DNA of 64,000 nucleotides from Streptomyces sp. NBC_00091 (GTDB lineage: Bacteria > Actinomycetota > Actinomycetes > Streptomycetales > Streptomycetaceae): contig NZ_JAPEMA010000002.1 in NCBI RefSeq assembly GCF_026343185.1, positions 620,001-684,000 on the forward strand. Direction: 5' to 3'. The first letter of the stretch is position 1. The number at the start of each line of letters is the position of its first letter. Below the pieces are notes generated by a model. It was not told the DNA's origin, did not search any database, and saw nothing but the letters and a program-made list of their open reading frames with translations. Made by a program: the position numbers and the translations under genes. Below are positions 30,776 to 39,645 of this stretch, in pieces.

Positions 30776-31210
30776 CTAGTGGGAGACGCAGAGTTCGTTG
30801 CCCTGCGGGTCGGCGAGGGTGGTCCAGGTGAAGGGGCCCTGGTGGCCTTCGTGGAGGTGGGTGGCGCCCTTGGCGACGAGGCGGTCGACCAGGGCCTGCG
30901 GGTCGTCCTCGCCGGTGCGGACGTCCAGGTGGATGCGGTTCTTCACCGTCTTGGCATCCAGTACGAACTGGAACAGCACCCGGGGTGCCCGCTCGAGTCC
31001 TCCGGGGTGGCGGATCGCGGCGCCGGCCTTCCAGACGAGCGTGCCGCGGTGGGTGGTGGTGTCCTCCTCGGTGGCGTGACCGGCCTCGATCATGCCGCGG
31101 ATGAACCTCTCGTCCGTGGGCTCCACTTCCCAGCCCAGGGCGTCGGCCCACCAGTCGGCGAGCGCGTGCGGATGGGGGGAGTCGACGGTCACCTGGAACG
31201 TGTAGGCCAT
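30776..31210 (-). CDS. VOC/glyoxalase-family protein
   Basis: A 144-residue single-domain vicinal-oxygen-chelate protein begins FQVTVDSPHPHALADWWADA, followed by NRIHLDVRTGEDDPQALVDR and FTWTTLADPQGNELCVSH. The metal-ligand positions (N-terminal His, IHLDV His, late Glu in GNELCV) are present. Members include glyoxalases, dioxygenases and resistance proteins, so the substrate is open. The ATG is at 31210. It stands alone on the minus strand. Confidence 0.85.
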   Translation of the reverse strand: MAYTFQVTVDSPHPHALADWWADALGWEVEPTDERFIRGMIEAGHATEEDTTTHRGTLVWKAGAAIRHPGGLERAPRVLFQFVLDAKTVKNRIHLDVRTGEDDPQALVDRLVAKGATHLHEGHQGPFTWTTLADPQGNELCVSH

Positions 31211-31267
31211 GGCCGGGACCCTACTGAGCCGCCCCGCCCCGCCGCCAGCGACACCCCCTACCGCCGG

Positions 31268-32209
31268 CTAACGGCCCGGTCGGTGGGTGCGGGCGAAGGC
31301 CAGGCAGGTCAGGGCGCAGGCGGCGACCGCGATCCACAGCAGGACCTCGCCGAGGGGACGCAGCCACGGGGTGGCGGTGGCGGGGGCGGCGGTGAGGCAG
31401 GCGGTGGCGGTCATGCCGAGGGGGAAGACGGTGGACCAGCGGCGGATGTCGTAGCGGGGGCGGGGGCTGCGGAGCTCGGCGGCGAGCAGGACGGCGTACC
31501 AGGCCAGGGAGACGCCGAGGGCCGCCAGGGTGGCGGTGCGCAGGGCCGTGTGCGCCGGGCCGGTCCATACGGGTGAGGCGGTGAGTTTCGCTCCGGCGAG
31601 GGCCGTGATGGACAGGGCCCCGCCCGCGACCCAGTGGTCGCCCGCGCCGCTGACGACCTCGTGGAAGTCGAAGCGGGTCAGGGCGAGGGCGTACAGCAGC
31701 AGGCCCAGGCAGAAGCAGGCCAGCGCGGCCCGGGCGAGCCAGTCGAGGTGCCGGGCGGCGGCCAGGGCGGCCGAGAGGACGGCGAGGCCCTGGGTGGCGA
31801 CGCAGACGAGGAAGGCGGCGCCGGGCATGCGACGCCGCCAGTGCCGTACGACGGAGAGGAGGAGCCCCGGCCAGAGCAGGGCGGCCAGCGCCAGCAGGGC
31901 GGCGGCCTCGTGCTGCCGGCCGAGTTGGGAGAGCCGGGCGCCGAGCACGGTGGTGGCCGCGACGGCGGTGAGGGCGGCCGGGGTGTCCGCCTCGGCCCGG
32001 AAGCGGCCCCGGTCGCCGACGAGCCGGGCGGCGAAGTCCGCGGCCAGTACGAGCCACAGCGCGCCGGCGACGGCCAGCGCGGCGAGCGAGAGGCGGGTGC
32101 GGCCGGTCAGCTCCAGGCCGACGGACAGGATGCCGGCGGCCATGACCGCTCCGCCCGCGGCGGGCGGGAGCGCGGTGCACCAGGCTCGGAGACGGCTCCC
32201 GCTGCGCAT
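31268..32209 (-). CDS. TehA/SLAC1-like membrane transporter (TDT family)
   Basis: A 313-residue protein has about ten hydrophobic helices, a short basic N terminus and the C-terminal half signature RWSTVFPLGMTATACL, which resembles the W-S-x-x-F-P-x-G-M motif of the TehA/SLAC1 anion channel family. Relatives move tellurite-related anions, dicarboxylates or chloride/nitrate. It sits 4 bp after the AlkB-like gene, so they are probably cotranscribed. Substrate is unknown. Confidence 0.75.
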   Translation of the reverse strand: MRSGSRLRAWCTALPPAAGGAVMAAGILSVGLELTGRTRLSLAALAVAGALWLVLAADFAARLVGDRGRFRAEADTPAALTAVAATTVLGARLSQLGRQHEAAALLALAALLWPGLLLSVVRHWRRRMPGAAFLVCVATQGLAVLSAALAAARHLDWLARAALACFCLGLLLYALALTRFDFHEVVSGAGDHWVAGGALSITALAGAKLTASPVWTGPAHTALRTATLAALGVSLAWYAVLLAAELRSPRPRYDIRRWSTVFPLGMTATACLTAAPATATPWLRPLGEVLLWIAVAACALTCLAFARTHRPGR

Positions 32210-32213
32210 GGCC

Positions 32214-32840
32214 TCACATTACGCCGCGGGTGCGGAACTGGACGCTGATCCGGGGGCCGACGGCCCGCTGGGCCTTGGGGACGGCGTGGTCCATGGTGCG
32301 CTGGCAGGAGCCGCCCATCACCACGAGGTCGCCGTGGCCCAGCGGCAGCCGCAGCAGGGTGGGGCCGCCGTCGCGCGGGCGCAGGAGGAGGTCGCGGGGG
32401 TCGCCGACGGAGAGGATCGCGACCAGGGTGTCCTCGGCGGCGGAGCGGCCGGTGCGGTCGCCGTGCCAGGCGACGCTGTCTCGGCCGTCGCGGTAGAGGC
32501 AGAGCCCGGCGGTGGCGAAGGGTTCGCCGAGTTCGGCGGCGTAGTGGCGGCCGAGCGCGGCGCGGGCCTCGGTGAGCACGGGGTGCGGGAGCGTGTCGCC
32601 CTCCCGGTAGGAGGCCAGCAGCCGGGGCACCTCCACCTCGCGGTCGTACATCCGGCGCCGCTCGGCCCGCCAGGGCACCTCGGCGGCGAGGTGTTCGAAC
32701 AGGGCGTCGGCGCCGGTCAGCCATCCGGGCAGGTGGTCGACCCACGCGCCGGCTCCGAGCAGGGTCCTCCGTACCGGTGAGAGCGGCTCGAGCCGGATCT
32801 CGTCGGTCTGGTCGAAGAGGGAGCCCTGGAGTGCGTGCAT
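32214..32840 (-). CDS. AlkB-like 2OG-Fe(II) oxygenase
   Basis: A 208-residue dioxygenase has the iron-binding His126-x-Asp128 in [10 protein letters not shown], a second His in [10 protein letters not shown], and the 2-oxoglutarate Arg in [12 protein letters not shown]. Length and the N-terminal [20 protein letters not shown] pattern fit DNA/RNA dealkylation proteins of the AlkB group. It is likely the first gene of a pair with the TehA-like transporter. Whether it repairs DNA or modifies RNA cannot be seen from sequence. Confidence 0.85.
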   Translation of the reverse strand: MHALQGSLFDQTDEIRLEPLSPVRRTLLGAGAWVDHLPGWLTGADALFEHLAAEVPWRAERRRMYDREVEVPRLLASYREGDTLPHPVLTEARAALGRHYAAELGEPFATAGLCLYRDGRDSVAWHGDRTGRSAAEDTLVAILSVGDPRDLLLRPRDGGPTLLRLPLGHGDLVVMGGSCQRTMDHAVPKAQRAVGPRISVQFRTRGVM

Positions 32841-32973
32841 GGGACCAGCCTACCCCTGGATTCGAACATCCGCTCGATTCAATGGCGGGTTCCCGGGGGT
32901 AGCCCGGGGGTGGCCGGGGAGAGGATCATGGGCGCACGCCGGCCCGCCGGGCCAACGAGCCGTGGAGGTACGT

Positions 32974-34596
32974 GTGTCCGTCGCGCCGAGTCGTGCGTCA
33001 GGGAGCCGTGAGGTCCCGCTGCTGGACGAGACGATCGGGGACAACCTCGACCGCACCGTACGCCGCTTCCCCGGCCGGGACGCCCTCGTCGACGTGGCCG
33101 CCGGCCGCCGCTGGACGTACGCGGAACTGGCCGCCGATGTCGACACCCTCGCCCTGGGGCTGCTGGACCTCGGGATCGCCAAGGGCGACCGGGTCGGCAT
33201 CTGGGCGCCCAACCGCGCCGAGTGGACCCTGGTGCAGTACGCCACCGCGAAGATCGGGGCGGTCCTGGTCACCGTCAACCCGGCGTACCGCTCGCACGAG
33301 CTGGAGTACGTGCTCAACCAGTCCGGGATCCGGCTGCTGGTCGCGGCGGAGAGCTTCAGGACCTCCGACTACGCGGCGCTGATCGAGGAGGTCCGGCCCC
33401 GCTGCCCGGGGCTGGAGTTCACCGTTCTGTTCGACGGGCCGCTGTGGGCCTCGCTGCTGGAGCGCGGCGCCCAGGGCGATCCGGCGGACCTGGCGCGGGC
33501 ACGGGCGGACCTCGGTCCGGACGACCCGATCAACATCCAGTACACCTCGGGGACCACCGGTTTCCCCAAGGGGGCGACCCTCTCGCACCGCAACATCCTC
33601 AACAACGGTTTCTTCGTCGGGGAGTTGTGCGGTTACACGGAGCGGGACCGGGTGTGCGTCCCGGTGCCGTTCTACCACTGCTTCGGCATGGTCATGGGCG
33701 CCCTCGCCTGCACCAGCCACGGTGCGGCGATGGTGATCCCGGCGCCGGCCTTCGATCCGGTGGCCACCCTGGCGGCCGTCGAGGAGCAGGCGTGCACCTC
33801 CCTGTACGGGGTGCCGACCATGTTCATCGCCGAACTGGCCGCGCCCGGCTTCGACGGGTACGACCTGTCGAGCCTGCGGACCGGGATCATGGCGGGCTCG
33901 CCCTGCCCGGTGGAGGTGATGAACGAGGTGATCGAGCGGATGGGGATGACGGAGGTCTCCATCTGCTACGGCATGACGGAGACCTCGCCGGTGTCGACGC
34001 AGACCCGGGTGGACGATTCCGTCGAGCGCCGGGTCTCCACCGTGGGCCGGGCCGGCCCGCACCTGGAGGTCAAGGTGGTCGATCCGAGGACCGGCGACAC
34101 CGTCCCGCGCGGCACCCCGGGCGAACTGTGCACCCGGGGCTACTCGGTGATGCTCGGCTACTGGGGCGAGCCGGAGAAGACCGCCGAGGCCGTGGACCCG
34201 GAGGGCTGGATGCACACCGGCGACCTGGCGGTCATGGACGCGGAGGGCTACCTGAGCATCACCGGCCGGATCAAGGACATGGTGATCCGGGGCGGCGAGA
34301 ACCTCTACCCGCGCGAGATCGAGGAGTTCCTGCACGGCCACCCCGACGTCCTGGACGTCCAGGTCATCGGCGTCCCCGACCCGAAGTACGGGGAGGAGCT
34401 GATGGCGTGGGTGCGGATGCGCGAGGGCGCCGAGGCGCTGACGGCGCAGGCGGTTCGCGCGTACTGCGCGGGCCGCCTGGCCCACTTCAAGATCCCGCGC
34501 TACGTCCACGTCGTGGAGGAGTTCCCCATGACGGTCACCGGGAAGATCCGCAAGGTCGAGATGCGCGCGATGGCGGCCCGCCTGCTGGAGGAGTAG
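32974..34596 (+). CDS. Fatty acyl-CoA synthetase (AMP-binding)
   Basis: A 540-residue enzyme starts at GTG 32974 with GGAGG 5 nt upstream; the frame extends upstream to 32839 but lacks a ribosome site. The adenylation domain has [18 protein letters not shown] (A3), [13 protein letters not shown] (A5), [12 protein letters not shown] (A7) and the C-terminal lid lysine in [10 protein letters not shown]. It activates medium- or long-chain fatty acids to acyl-CoA for beta-oxidation or lipid use. Chain specificity is not visible. Confidence 0.9.
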   Translation: MSVAPSRASGSREVPLLDETIGDNLDRTVRRFPGRDALVDVAAGRRWTYAELAADVDTLALGLLDLGIAKGDRVGIWAPNRAEWTLVQYATAKIGAVLVTVNPAYRSHELEYVLNQSGIRLLVAAESFRTSDYAALIEEVRPRCPGLEFTVLFDGPLWASLLERGAQGDPADLARARADLGPDDPINIQYTSGTTGFPKGATLSHRNILNNGFFVGELCGYTERDRVCVPVPFYHCFGMVMGALACTSHGAAMVIPAPAFDPVATLAAVEEQACTSLYGVPTMFIAELAAPGFDGYDLSSLRTGIMAGSPCPVEVMNEVIERMGMTEVSICYGMTETSPVSTQTRVDDSVERRVSTVGRAGPHLEVKVVDPRTGDTVPRGTPGELCTRGYSVMLGYWGEPEKTAEAVDPEGWMHTGDLAVMDAEGYLSITGRIKDMVIRGGENLYPREIEEFLHGHPDVLDVQVIGVPDPKYGEELMAWVRMREGAEALTAQAVRAYCAGRLAHFKIPRYVHVVEEFPMTVTGKIRKVEMRAMAARLLEE

Positions 34597-34662
34597 GCGG
34601 CGATCACCCGCCTCCGACGCCCATCGGCCGTCGCGCGCAACGGGGTTGCTAGATTCGCGATC

Positions 34663-36159
34663 ATGGGGAGAAACGCCTGGGTGACCAGGTCTTTGGGTGG
34701 GGGAGCGCTGCTGTTCGCGGTGCTGGCCCTGTGGACGCTGTTGTTCCACGCGGGTATGTCCGTGTACCGGCCGGACGTGGCCGTACTCGGGGCGGTGGCC
34801 CTGGCGCTGGCCGCCGGGTGGGTGTGGTCGGCCGCCCGGCCGATCCCGGTCACGCCGCCGAGGACGGTCGAGCCGGCGCCGGCGCCGCCCGCGAAGCTGC
34901 CCTGGAGGCGGCCGTTCCGGGACTATCTGACCCTGCTGCTGATCGTGGTGGCGGGCCTGCCCGCCCTGGCCGTGGTCACCGAGCTGATGTCCCGCCCGGA
35001 CGGCGACGACCTGAAGCGGATCGCGGCGATACAGAAGGCCGGCGCCGAAATGACCCGGGGCACCATCGTCGGGGTCCACCGGGTGACGTCGGGCAAGAGC
35101 AAGTACATGGTGGCCACCGCCGACCTCACGGTCGAGGTGCCCCTGCACGGCCCCAAGGGCGGCGGTACGGGGGGCAGTACGGGCACCACGCGGCTCAAGG
35201 TGGCGGGCGGGCACGTCGACGTCCGGTTCCCGGTGGGCAGCACGATGGAGCCGGACGAGGCACGGAGCGGCCTCCCGGGCCAGTCCGTCCCGGTGCTGTA
35301 CGCCCCGACCGCGCCCGAACTCGGCGGCGTCGTGGACACCCCCAACCACATCGAGCGGTACCTGGAGGCGGACTCCCCGTTCGCGTTCTCCCTCCCGCCC
35401 GAGAGCACCCAGATCGCCCTCGGTCTCGGGGTGGTGCTGGCCGTCCTCGCGGGGATGTTCATCGTCCGGATCCCTCCGTACGACCCCGCCCTGCGGACGC
35501 TCCGCGAGGACGCGGCCGGCGGGGCGGCGCTGCCCGCCGTACGGGCGCGGATCGTCGCGGCCCGGCGGAACCAGCACACGACGTTCGGAGAGGTGGACGG
35601 CACGGTCCGGGTGCGTTCGGACCACAAGCTGCGCTTCGCGCTGGAGGACGGTTCCGAGCTGCTGATCGGCAACCCGGCCCTCGAGCCGGCCGGACTCGCC
35701 CTCCTGGCGGCGCGCATGGGAGAACGGCCGGGCTGGCTGTGCGGCGCCCGGAACTGGCGTCTGATCCGCAACGGCGAGCAGTCGGTCGCCTTCGTCACCG
35801 ACGAGGGGGAGGTGGCGTGGCTGACGATGGACCGCGAGGAATTCGAGCGGGTCCTGGGGCCCGCCACCCCGGTACAGCCCGATGCGGAGCGCCTGGCACG
35901 GCTCTCCCCGTGGCCCACCATGGTGGTGCCGGGGGCCCACTGGCCCTGGCTCGGGGGCATGCTCCTGTCCTACGGACTGGTCCTCGTCGTGCTGATGGTG
36001 CCGATGTCCTGGCTCGCCGCGTGGCTGACGACCCTGGTCGCCGCGGTCGTGGCCGTGGCGGCCTGCGTGGTACTGGTGCCCCGCCGGGCCGCACTCTCCG
36101 ACCGGACGGGCCGCTGGGAGGTCCGCGCGACCCGCGACCCGGAGCTGGGCCCCGCCTGA
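34663..36159 (+). CDS. Integral membrane protein of unknown function
   Basis: A 498-residue protein has hydrophobic helices at about 12-32, 38-58, 88-108, 248-268, 428-448 and 452-475. A large non-membrane domain between the third and fourth helices contains RGTIVGVHRVTSGKSKYMVA and PVLYAPTAPE, the latter seen in DUF3592-like proteins. Another soluble part (about 275-425) includes FGEVDGTVRVRSDHKLRFAL and LTMDREEFERVLG. No enzyme motif is visible. I suspect a Streptomyces-specific membrane family; the function is unknown. Confidence 0.7.
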   Translation: MGRNAWVTRSLGGGALLFAVLALWTLLFHAGMSVYRPDVAVLGAVALALAAGWVWSAARPIPVTPPRTVEPAPAPPAKLPWRRPFRDYLTLLLIVVAGLPALAVVTELMSRPDGDDLKRIAAIQKAGAEMTRGTIVGVHRVTSGKSKYMVATADLTVEVPLHGPKGGGTGGSTGTTRLKVAGGHVDVRFPVGSTMEPDEARSGLPGQSVPVLYAPTAPELGGVVDTPNHIERYLEADSPFAFSLPPESTQIALGLGVVLAVLAGMFIVRIPPYDPALRTLREDAAGGAALPAVRARIVAARRNQHTTFGEVDGTVRVRSDHKLRFALEDGSELLIGNPALEPAGLALLAARMGERPGWLCGARNWRLIRNGEQSVAFVTDEGEVAWLTMDREEFERVLGPATPVQPDAERLARLSPWPTMVVPGAHWPWLGGMLLSYGLVLVVLMVPMSWLAAWLTTLVAAVVAVAACVVLVPRRAALSDRTGRWEVRATRDPELGPA

Positions 36160-36189
36160 CGGCGAACCCGCCCTCCGCCACGAAGCGAC

Positions 36190-36231
36190 CGTGCTGGTCG
36201 CAGCCGTCAACGGATGGCCGCGACCAGCACG
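36190..36231. terminator. Bidirectional terminator hairpin
   Basis: CGTGCTGGTCGC at 36190-36201 and GCGACCAGCACG at 36220-36231 form a perfect 12-bp stem with an 18-nt loop. It separates the convergent membrane protein (+) and carboxylesterase (-) genes. Confidence 0.75.
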
Positions 36232-36243
36232 TTCACAACAGCC

Positions 36244-37800
36244 CTAGGCCGGGTCGACCGGGGCCAGGTGGCCCTCCCACAGCTTGCGCTCGCTCTCGCG
36301 GGGGTCCGGGACGACCACGTCGTCCTCGCCGTTGTCCCGCCGGAAGGTCATGACCGGGCGGGTCCCCGTGTCGTACGCGGACCAGCCCGGGTGGCCCGTC
36401 TGGGCGAATTCGACCCACTGCGCGTGCATCACCTGCGCGAGGTCCTGGGGCGAGGTCGGCCCGGTCATGGGGCGGGAGTCGTCGAGCTCGAGGGTGTCCC
36501 ACACGAAGGGGATCTCCAGGCTGTGACAGGCCCCCAGCTTCACCTGGATGGTGTTGGGCGTCACCGGCGAGCGCCAGCCGAACTCGTAGAGGTGGGTGTC
36601 GGCGCCCGAGTCCGCCCGGGCCTCGGCGATCCGGTAGGTCGGGATGCGGAACATCCGGTCGGTGAGGACGGCCGCGGCGATGCCGGACGGCGCGTTGCGG
36701 GGGTAGGCCTCGGTGCTGTTGGCCTTGTAGTGGTCGTAGAAGTCGGCGGGGGCACCGTAGGCCTCGACCCGGTTCCTGAACTGCTCGGCGATCAGCCAGT
36801 AGACCATCGGGGTCGGCACGATGAAGAGCCGGAACTCCTCGGTGTTCGTGCCCGCGAGCAGCGGTACGTCGCTGCCCGCGCCGGCCGCGATCGCGTCGAT
36901 GGGGCGCCGGGTGATCAGGTCTCCGTCGATCACGGGCATCAGCGACATGCCGCAGGAGGCGATGGTGCTCTCGCCGTACTTCACCGGGTCCGCGGTGGTG
37001 GTGATGTCGGCGCCGACCGCCTTCTGGGCCGCGATCAGTTCCTCGATCGGCAGGGCGGCGAGCGCCTGGGCCGTGGGCTCGACGCCAGCCTGGGCGGCGA
37101 TGGCCTCGAGGACGAGGGTGGCGTCCCCGGCGGTCTGGGCGATGTGCCCGCTGCCGCTCTGCGCGATGGCCTTGTGGAAGAGGCCGGTCTCGAGGGAGAG
37201 CAGGGTGAGCACGCTCATCGCGCCGGCGGACTCGCCGAAGACGGTGACGTTGTCGGGGTCGCCGCCGAAGCTCGCGATGTTGTCCCGCACCCATTCGAGG
37301 GCGGCGATCTGGTCGTGCAGGCCCCGGTTGGCGGGGAGCGGCGCGTCGGGGATGTACCCGAAACCGTCCACGCCCAGGCGGTAGTTGAGGCTGACGCAGA
37401 CGACCTCGTCGCGGGCGAAGGTCGCTCCGTCGTAGGCGGTGACGGCCGAGGAGCCGGTGGTGAAGGCCCCGCCGTGGATCCAGACCATGACGGGCCGCAG
37501 CTGGTGGGTCTCGGTGACCGGCCGCCAGACGTTCAGGTTGAGCCACTCGTCGCCCGGGACCGACGGGTCCGGCATCAGCTCGCCCAGCTGCCCGTCGATG
37601 GTGGGCTTGGGCGGGGTCGGGCCGAACGCGAAGGCCTCCCGGACCCCGTCCCAGGGCGCGGGCCGGGCGGGCGCGGCGAACCGGAGCTCGCCGACGGGGG
37701 CGGCGGCGTAGGGGATGCCGAGGAAGCGGGCGATCCCGTCCTCCACCTGTCCGGCGACCGTTCCGTAGCTGGTCTGCACGATCTGCGTCTGAGTGGGCAC
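36244..37800 (-). CDS. Carboxylesterase type B
   Basis: A 518-residue alpha/beta hydrolase starts at GTG 37800 with GGAG 6 nt upstream; the longer frame to 37884 lacks one. It has the oxyanion motif WIHGGAFTTGSS, the nucleophile elbow FGESAGAMS, a Glu-containing GTNTEEFR and a catalytic His region in LGACHSLEIPFVWDT. There is no signal peptide, so it is probably cytoplasmic. It would hydrolyse carboxylic esters of drugs or lipids; the physiological substrate is unknown. Confidence 0.9.
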   Translation of the reverse strand: MPTQTQIVQTSYGTVAGQVEDGIARFLGIPYAAAPVGELRFAAPARPAPWDGVREAFAFGPTPPKPTIDGQLGELMPDPSVPGDEWLNLNVWRPVTETHQLRPVMVWIHGGAFTTGSSAVTAYDGATFARDEVVCVSLNYRLGVDGFGYIPDAPLPANRGLHDQIAALEWVRDNIASFGGDPDNVTVFGESAGAMSVLTLLSLETGLFHKAIAQSGSGHIAQTAGDATLVLEAIAAQAGVEPTAQALAALPIEELIAAQKAVGADITTTADPVKYGESTIASCGMSLMPVIDGDLITRRPIDAIAAGAGSDVPLLAGTNTEEFRLFIVPTPMVYWLIAEQFRNRVEAYGAPADFYDHYKANSTEAYPRNAPSGIAAAVLTDRMFRIPTYRIAEARADSGADTHLYEFGWRSPVTPNTIQVKLGACHSLEIPFVWDTLELDDSRPMTGPTSPQDLAQVMHAQWVEFAQTGHPGWSAYDTGTRPVMTFRRDNGEDDVVVPDPRESERKLWEGHLAPVDPA

Positions 37801-37927
37801 GTGACTCCTCGATCGGCTCGGGCGGCCCGGGAGACGTCCCGGCGCCACCGCGGCACTACCCTCAGCGATCGAGCGGTATCCCACCGTGACCGGAAACCAC
37901 GGAAGGTTGTCCCGAAAGCCCCCGGTG

Positions 37928-38902
37928 TCACATGCGGATCACGATCTTTCCGCGTGCGTGGCCGGCCCTCAGGCGGCGGATGGCCTCGGGCACTTCGGCC
38001 AGGGGGTAGGCACGGTCGACGGCCGGGGTGAGCGCGCCGGACTCGATGAATCCGGTGAGGTCCCGCAGGTCGTCGGCCCGCACGGCGGAGGCGAGTGCCC
38101 GCAGGCGGTGCCGGACGAAGGGCGACAGCAGCAGGGCCCGCAGCTGGCGGTCGTTGCCGCCGATCCAGCGGCCCTCGTGCTCACCGCCGACGATGACGAG
38201 GGTGCCGTGCGGGGTGAGGGCCCGGCGGAGCCGGCCGAGGGGGCGGTTGCCCGCGATGTCGAGGATGAGGTCGTGGCGGCGGGTGCCGTCGGTGGGGTCC
38301 TCGCGGGCGTAGTCGAGGACCTCGTCGGCGCCCAGCGAGCGGGCCAGGTCCGCCTTGGCGGCGCTGCACACCCCGGTGACGCGGGCGGCGCCGAGGGCGC
38401 GGGCCAGCTGGAGGGCGTACGTGCCGACGCCGCCGCCCGCTCCGATGACGAGGACGCTCTGGCCGGGCTCCAGCCGGCCGACGTCGCGCAGGGCCCTGAG
38501 TGCGGCGCTCGCCGACTCCGGGACGACCGCCGCCTGTTCGGCGGTGAGGTTGGCGGGCCGGGGGGCGAGCTGCCGCTCCTTGGCGAGGGCGTACTCCGCG
38601 AACGACCCGTCGCAGATGCCGTACACCTCGTCGCCGGGCCGGAAGCGGGTGACGCCGGGGCCCACGGCTTCCACCCTGCCGGCGACGTCCAGGCCCCGGA
38701 CGCGGTTCTTGGGCGCCCGCAGCCCGAAGCCCGCCGCGCGGATGGCGTAGGGCAGGCCCGCCATCAGGTGCCACACTCCCTGGTCCACGCCTGCCGCGTG
38801 GACCCGCAGGAGCACCTCGCCCGGGCCGGGCTCGGGGCGCTCGACCTCTTCGAGGCGGAGCACGTCGGGGGGTCCGTACACGTCCTGGACGATCGCTCTC
38901 AT
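37928..38902 (-). CDS. Zinc-independent MDR/quinone-oxidoreductase-like protein
   Basis: A 324-residue medium-chain dehydrogenase/reductase begins MRAIVQDVYGPPDVLRLEEV. The N-terminal GroES-like fold has RVRGLDVAGRVEAVGPGVTR, and the Rossmann domain has VLVIGAGGGVGTYALQLARA and ARSLGADEVLDYARED, with a final ARGKIVIRM. No structural zinc Cys cluster is visible, matching the QOR-like subgroup. It uses NADPH to reduce enones or quinones. It overlaps the XRE gene by 4 bp (ATGA) and ends the three-gene operon. Confidence 0.88.
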   Translation of the reverse strand: MRAIVQDVYGPPDVLRLEEVERPEPGPGEVLLRVHAAGVDQGVWHLMAGLPYAIRAAGFGLRAPKNRVRGLDVAGRVEAVGPGVTRFRPGDEVYGICDGSFAEYALAKERQLAPRPANLTAEQAAVVPESASAALRALRDVGRLEPGQSVLVIGAGGGVGTYALQLARALGAARVTGVCSAAKADLARSLGADEVLDYAREDPTDGTRRHDLILDIAGNRPLGRLRRALTPHGTLVIVGGEHEGRWIGGNDRQLRALLLSPFVRHRLRALASAVRADDLRDLTGFIESGALTPAVDRAYPLAEVPEAIRRLRAGHARGKIVIRM

Positions 38903-39141
38903 GAGGTCTCTCCCTCGCTGACGGTGGTACCGGAGGTGTACTGGAAGACGCTGTCGAGCGGGACGCCGAACACCCGGGCGATCTGGAAGGCCATCTCCAG
39001 GGAGGGCGAGTAGCGGCCCTGTTCGATGGCGATCACCGTCTGGCGGCTGACGCCGATGCGGCGGGCGAGCTCGGCCTGGGTCATCTCGTCGTGGGCGAAG
39101 CGGTGGGCGCGGATGGTGTTGGTCACCCTGGTCGGCTTCAC
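38899..39141 (-). CDS. Small XRE-family regulator
   Basis: An 80-residue DNA-binding protein starts at GTG 39141, overlapping the upstream membrane gene by 4 bp (GTGA). It is a bare Cro/CI helix-turn-helix: MTQAELARRIGVSRQTVIAI, EQGRYSPSLEMAFQIARVFG, then VPLDSVFQY. Such short regulators usually repress their own operon. Three candidate operators lie just upstream of the first gene at 39582-39645. The neighbouring membrane protein may relay a signal to it. Confidence 0.88.
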   Translation of the reverse strand: MKPTRVTNTIRAHRFAHDEMTQAELARRIGVSRQTVIAIEQGRYSPSLEMAFQIARVFGVPLDSVFQYTSGTTVSEGETS

Positions 39142-39566
39142 CACGGGTGGAAGCCGAGCCGGTAGGAGACGAGCTTGACCGACGAGCCGAGGACCGACGA
39201 CAGGACGAAGGCCAGATAGATCGCGTTGGCGATCCAGAACGGCGCGGCCTCGGCCATGGCCAGCAGGAGCCCGGCCACCGCGCCGATCACCACGAAGGAC
39301 TGCCCGACGTACTCGCCGAAGCGGTGGATCTCCCGGTCCCGCTGGTCCTTGGTGTTGTCCTCCTTCGCGGAGAGCGCCGCCACCGCGACGTGCCCCGCGA
39401 CCGACGCCGCGATGGCCAGGCCCACCGCCCACAGCAGGGCTCCGATGTAGGGGGCCTGAGTGAGTGTCACCCCGGCGGGACGTTCCAGTACGGCCCACAG
39501 GTACGCCGCGTACGACACCACCGCGACCACCAGCATGATCCAGGCGCGTTTCTCTTCGACCGCCAT
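39138..39566 (-). CDS. Four-helix membrane protein linked to XRE regulator
   Basis: A 142-residue protein starts at ATG 39566 with AAGGGGG upstream. It has four hydrophobic helices (about 7-27, 38-62, 90-108 and 113-132) and a charged loop with NTKDQRDREIHRFGEYVGQS before the third. The pattern of such a small membrane protein immediately before a short XRE gene recurs in actinobacteria and firmicutes. A role as membrane partner or target of the regulator is inferred; no transport or enzyme motif is visible. Confidence 0.75.
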   Translation of the reverse strand: MAVEEKRAWIMLVVAVVSYAAYLWAVLERPAGVTLTQAPYIGALLWAVGLAIAASVAGHVAVAALSAKEDNTKDQRDREIHRFGEYVGQSFVVIGAVAGLLLAMAEAAPFWIANAIYLAFVLSSVLGSSVKLVSYRLGFHPW

Positions 39567-39581
39567 CCCGGCCCCCTTCCG

Positions 39582-39645
39582 TGTCAAGAAAACCAGACAT
39601 CCGAAGTGTCAAAGAAGCGCGACACCATGTCAAGGATTCTTTACC
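39582..39645. promoter_or_regulatory. Three 18-bp operator-like repeats of XRE operon
   Basis: Positions 39582-39599, 39607-39624 and 39628-39645 each begin TGTCAA. The first two are TGTC-N10-GACA; the third is TGTCAAGGATTCTTTACC, close to TGTmAAG-N4-CTTkACA palindromes bound by small XRE regulators. On the minus strand each starts as TTGACA, so -35 boxes overlap the sites. The run lies between the operon's first gene and the end of the phosphatase gene. Autorepression by the XRE protein is inferred. Confidence 0.65.
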
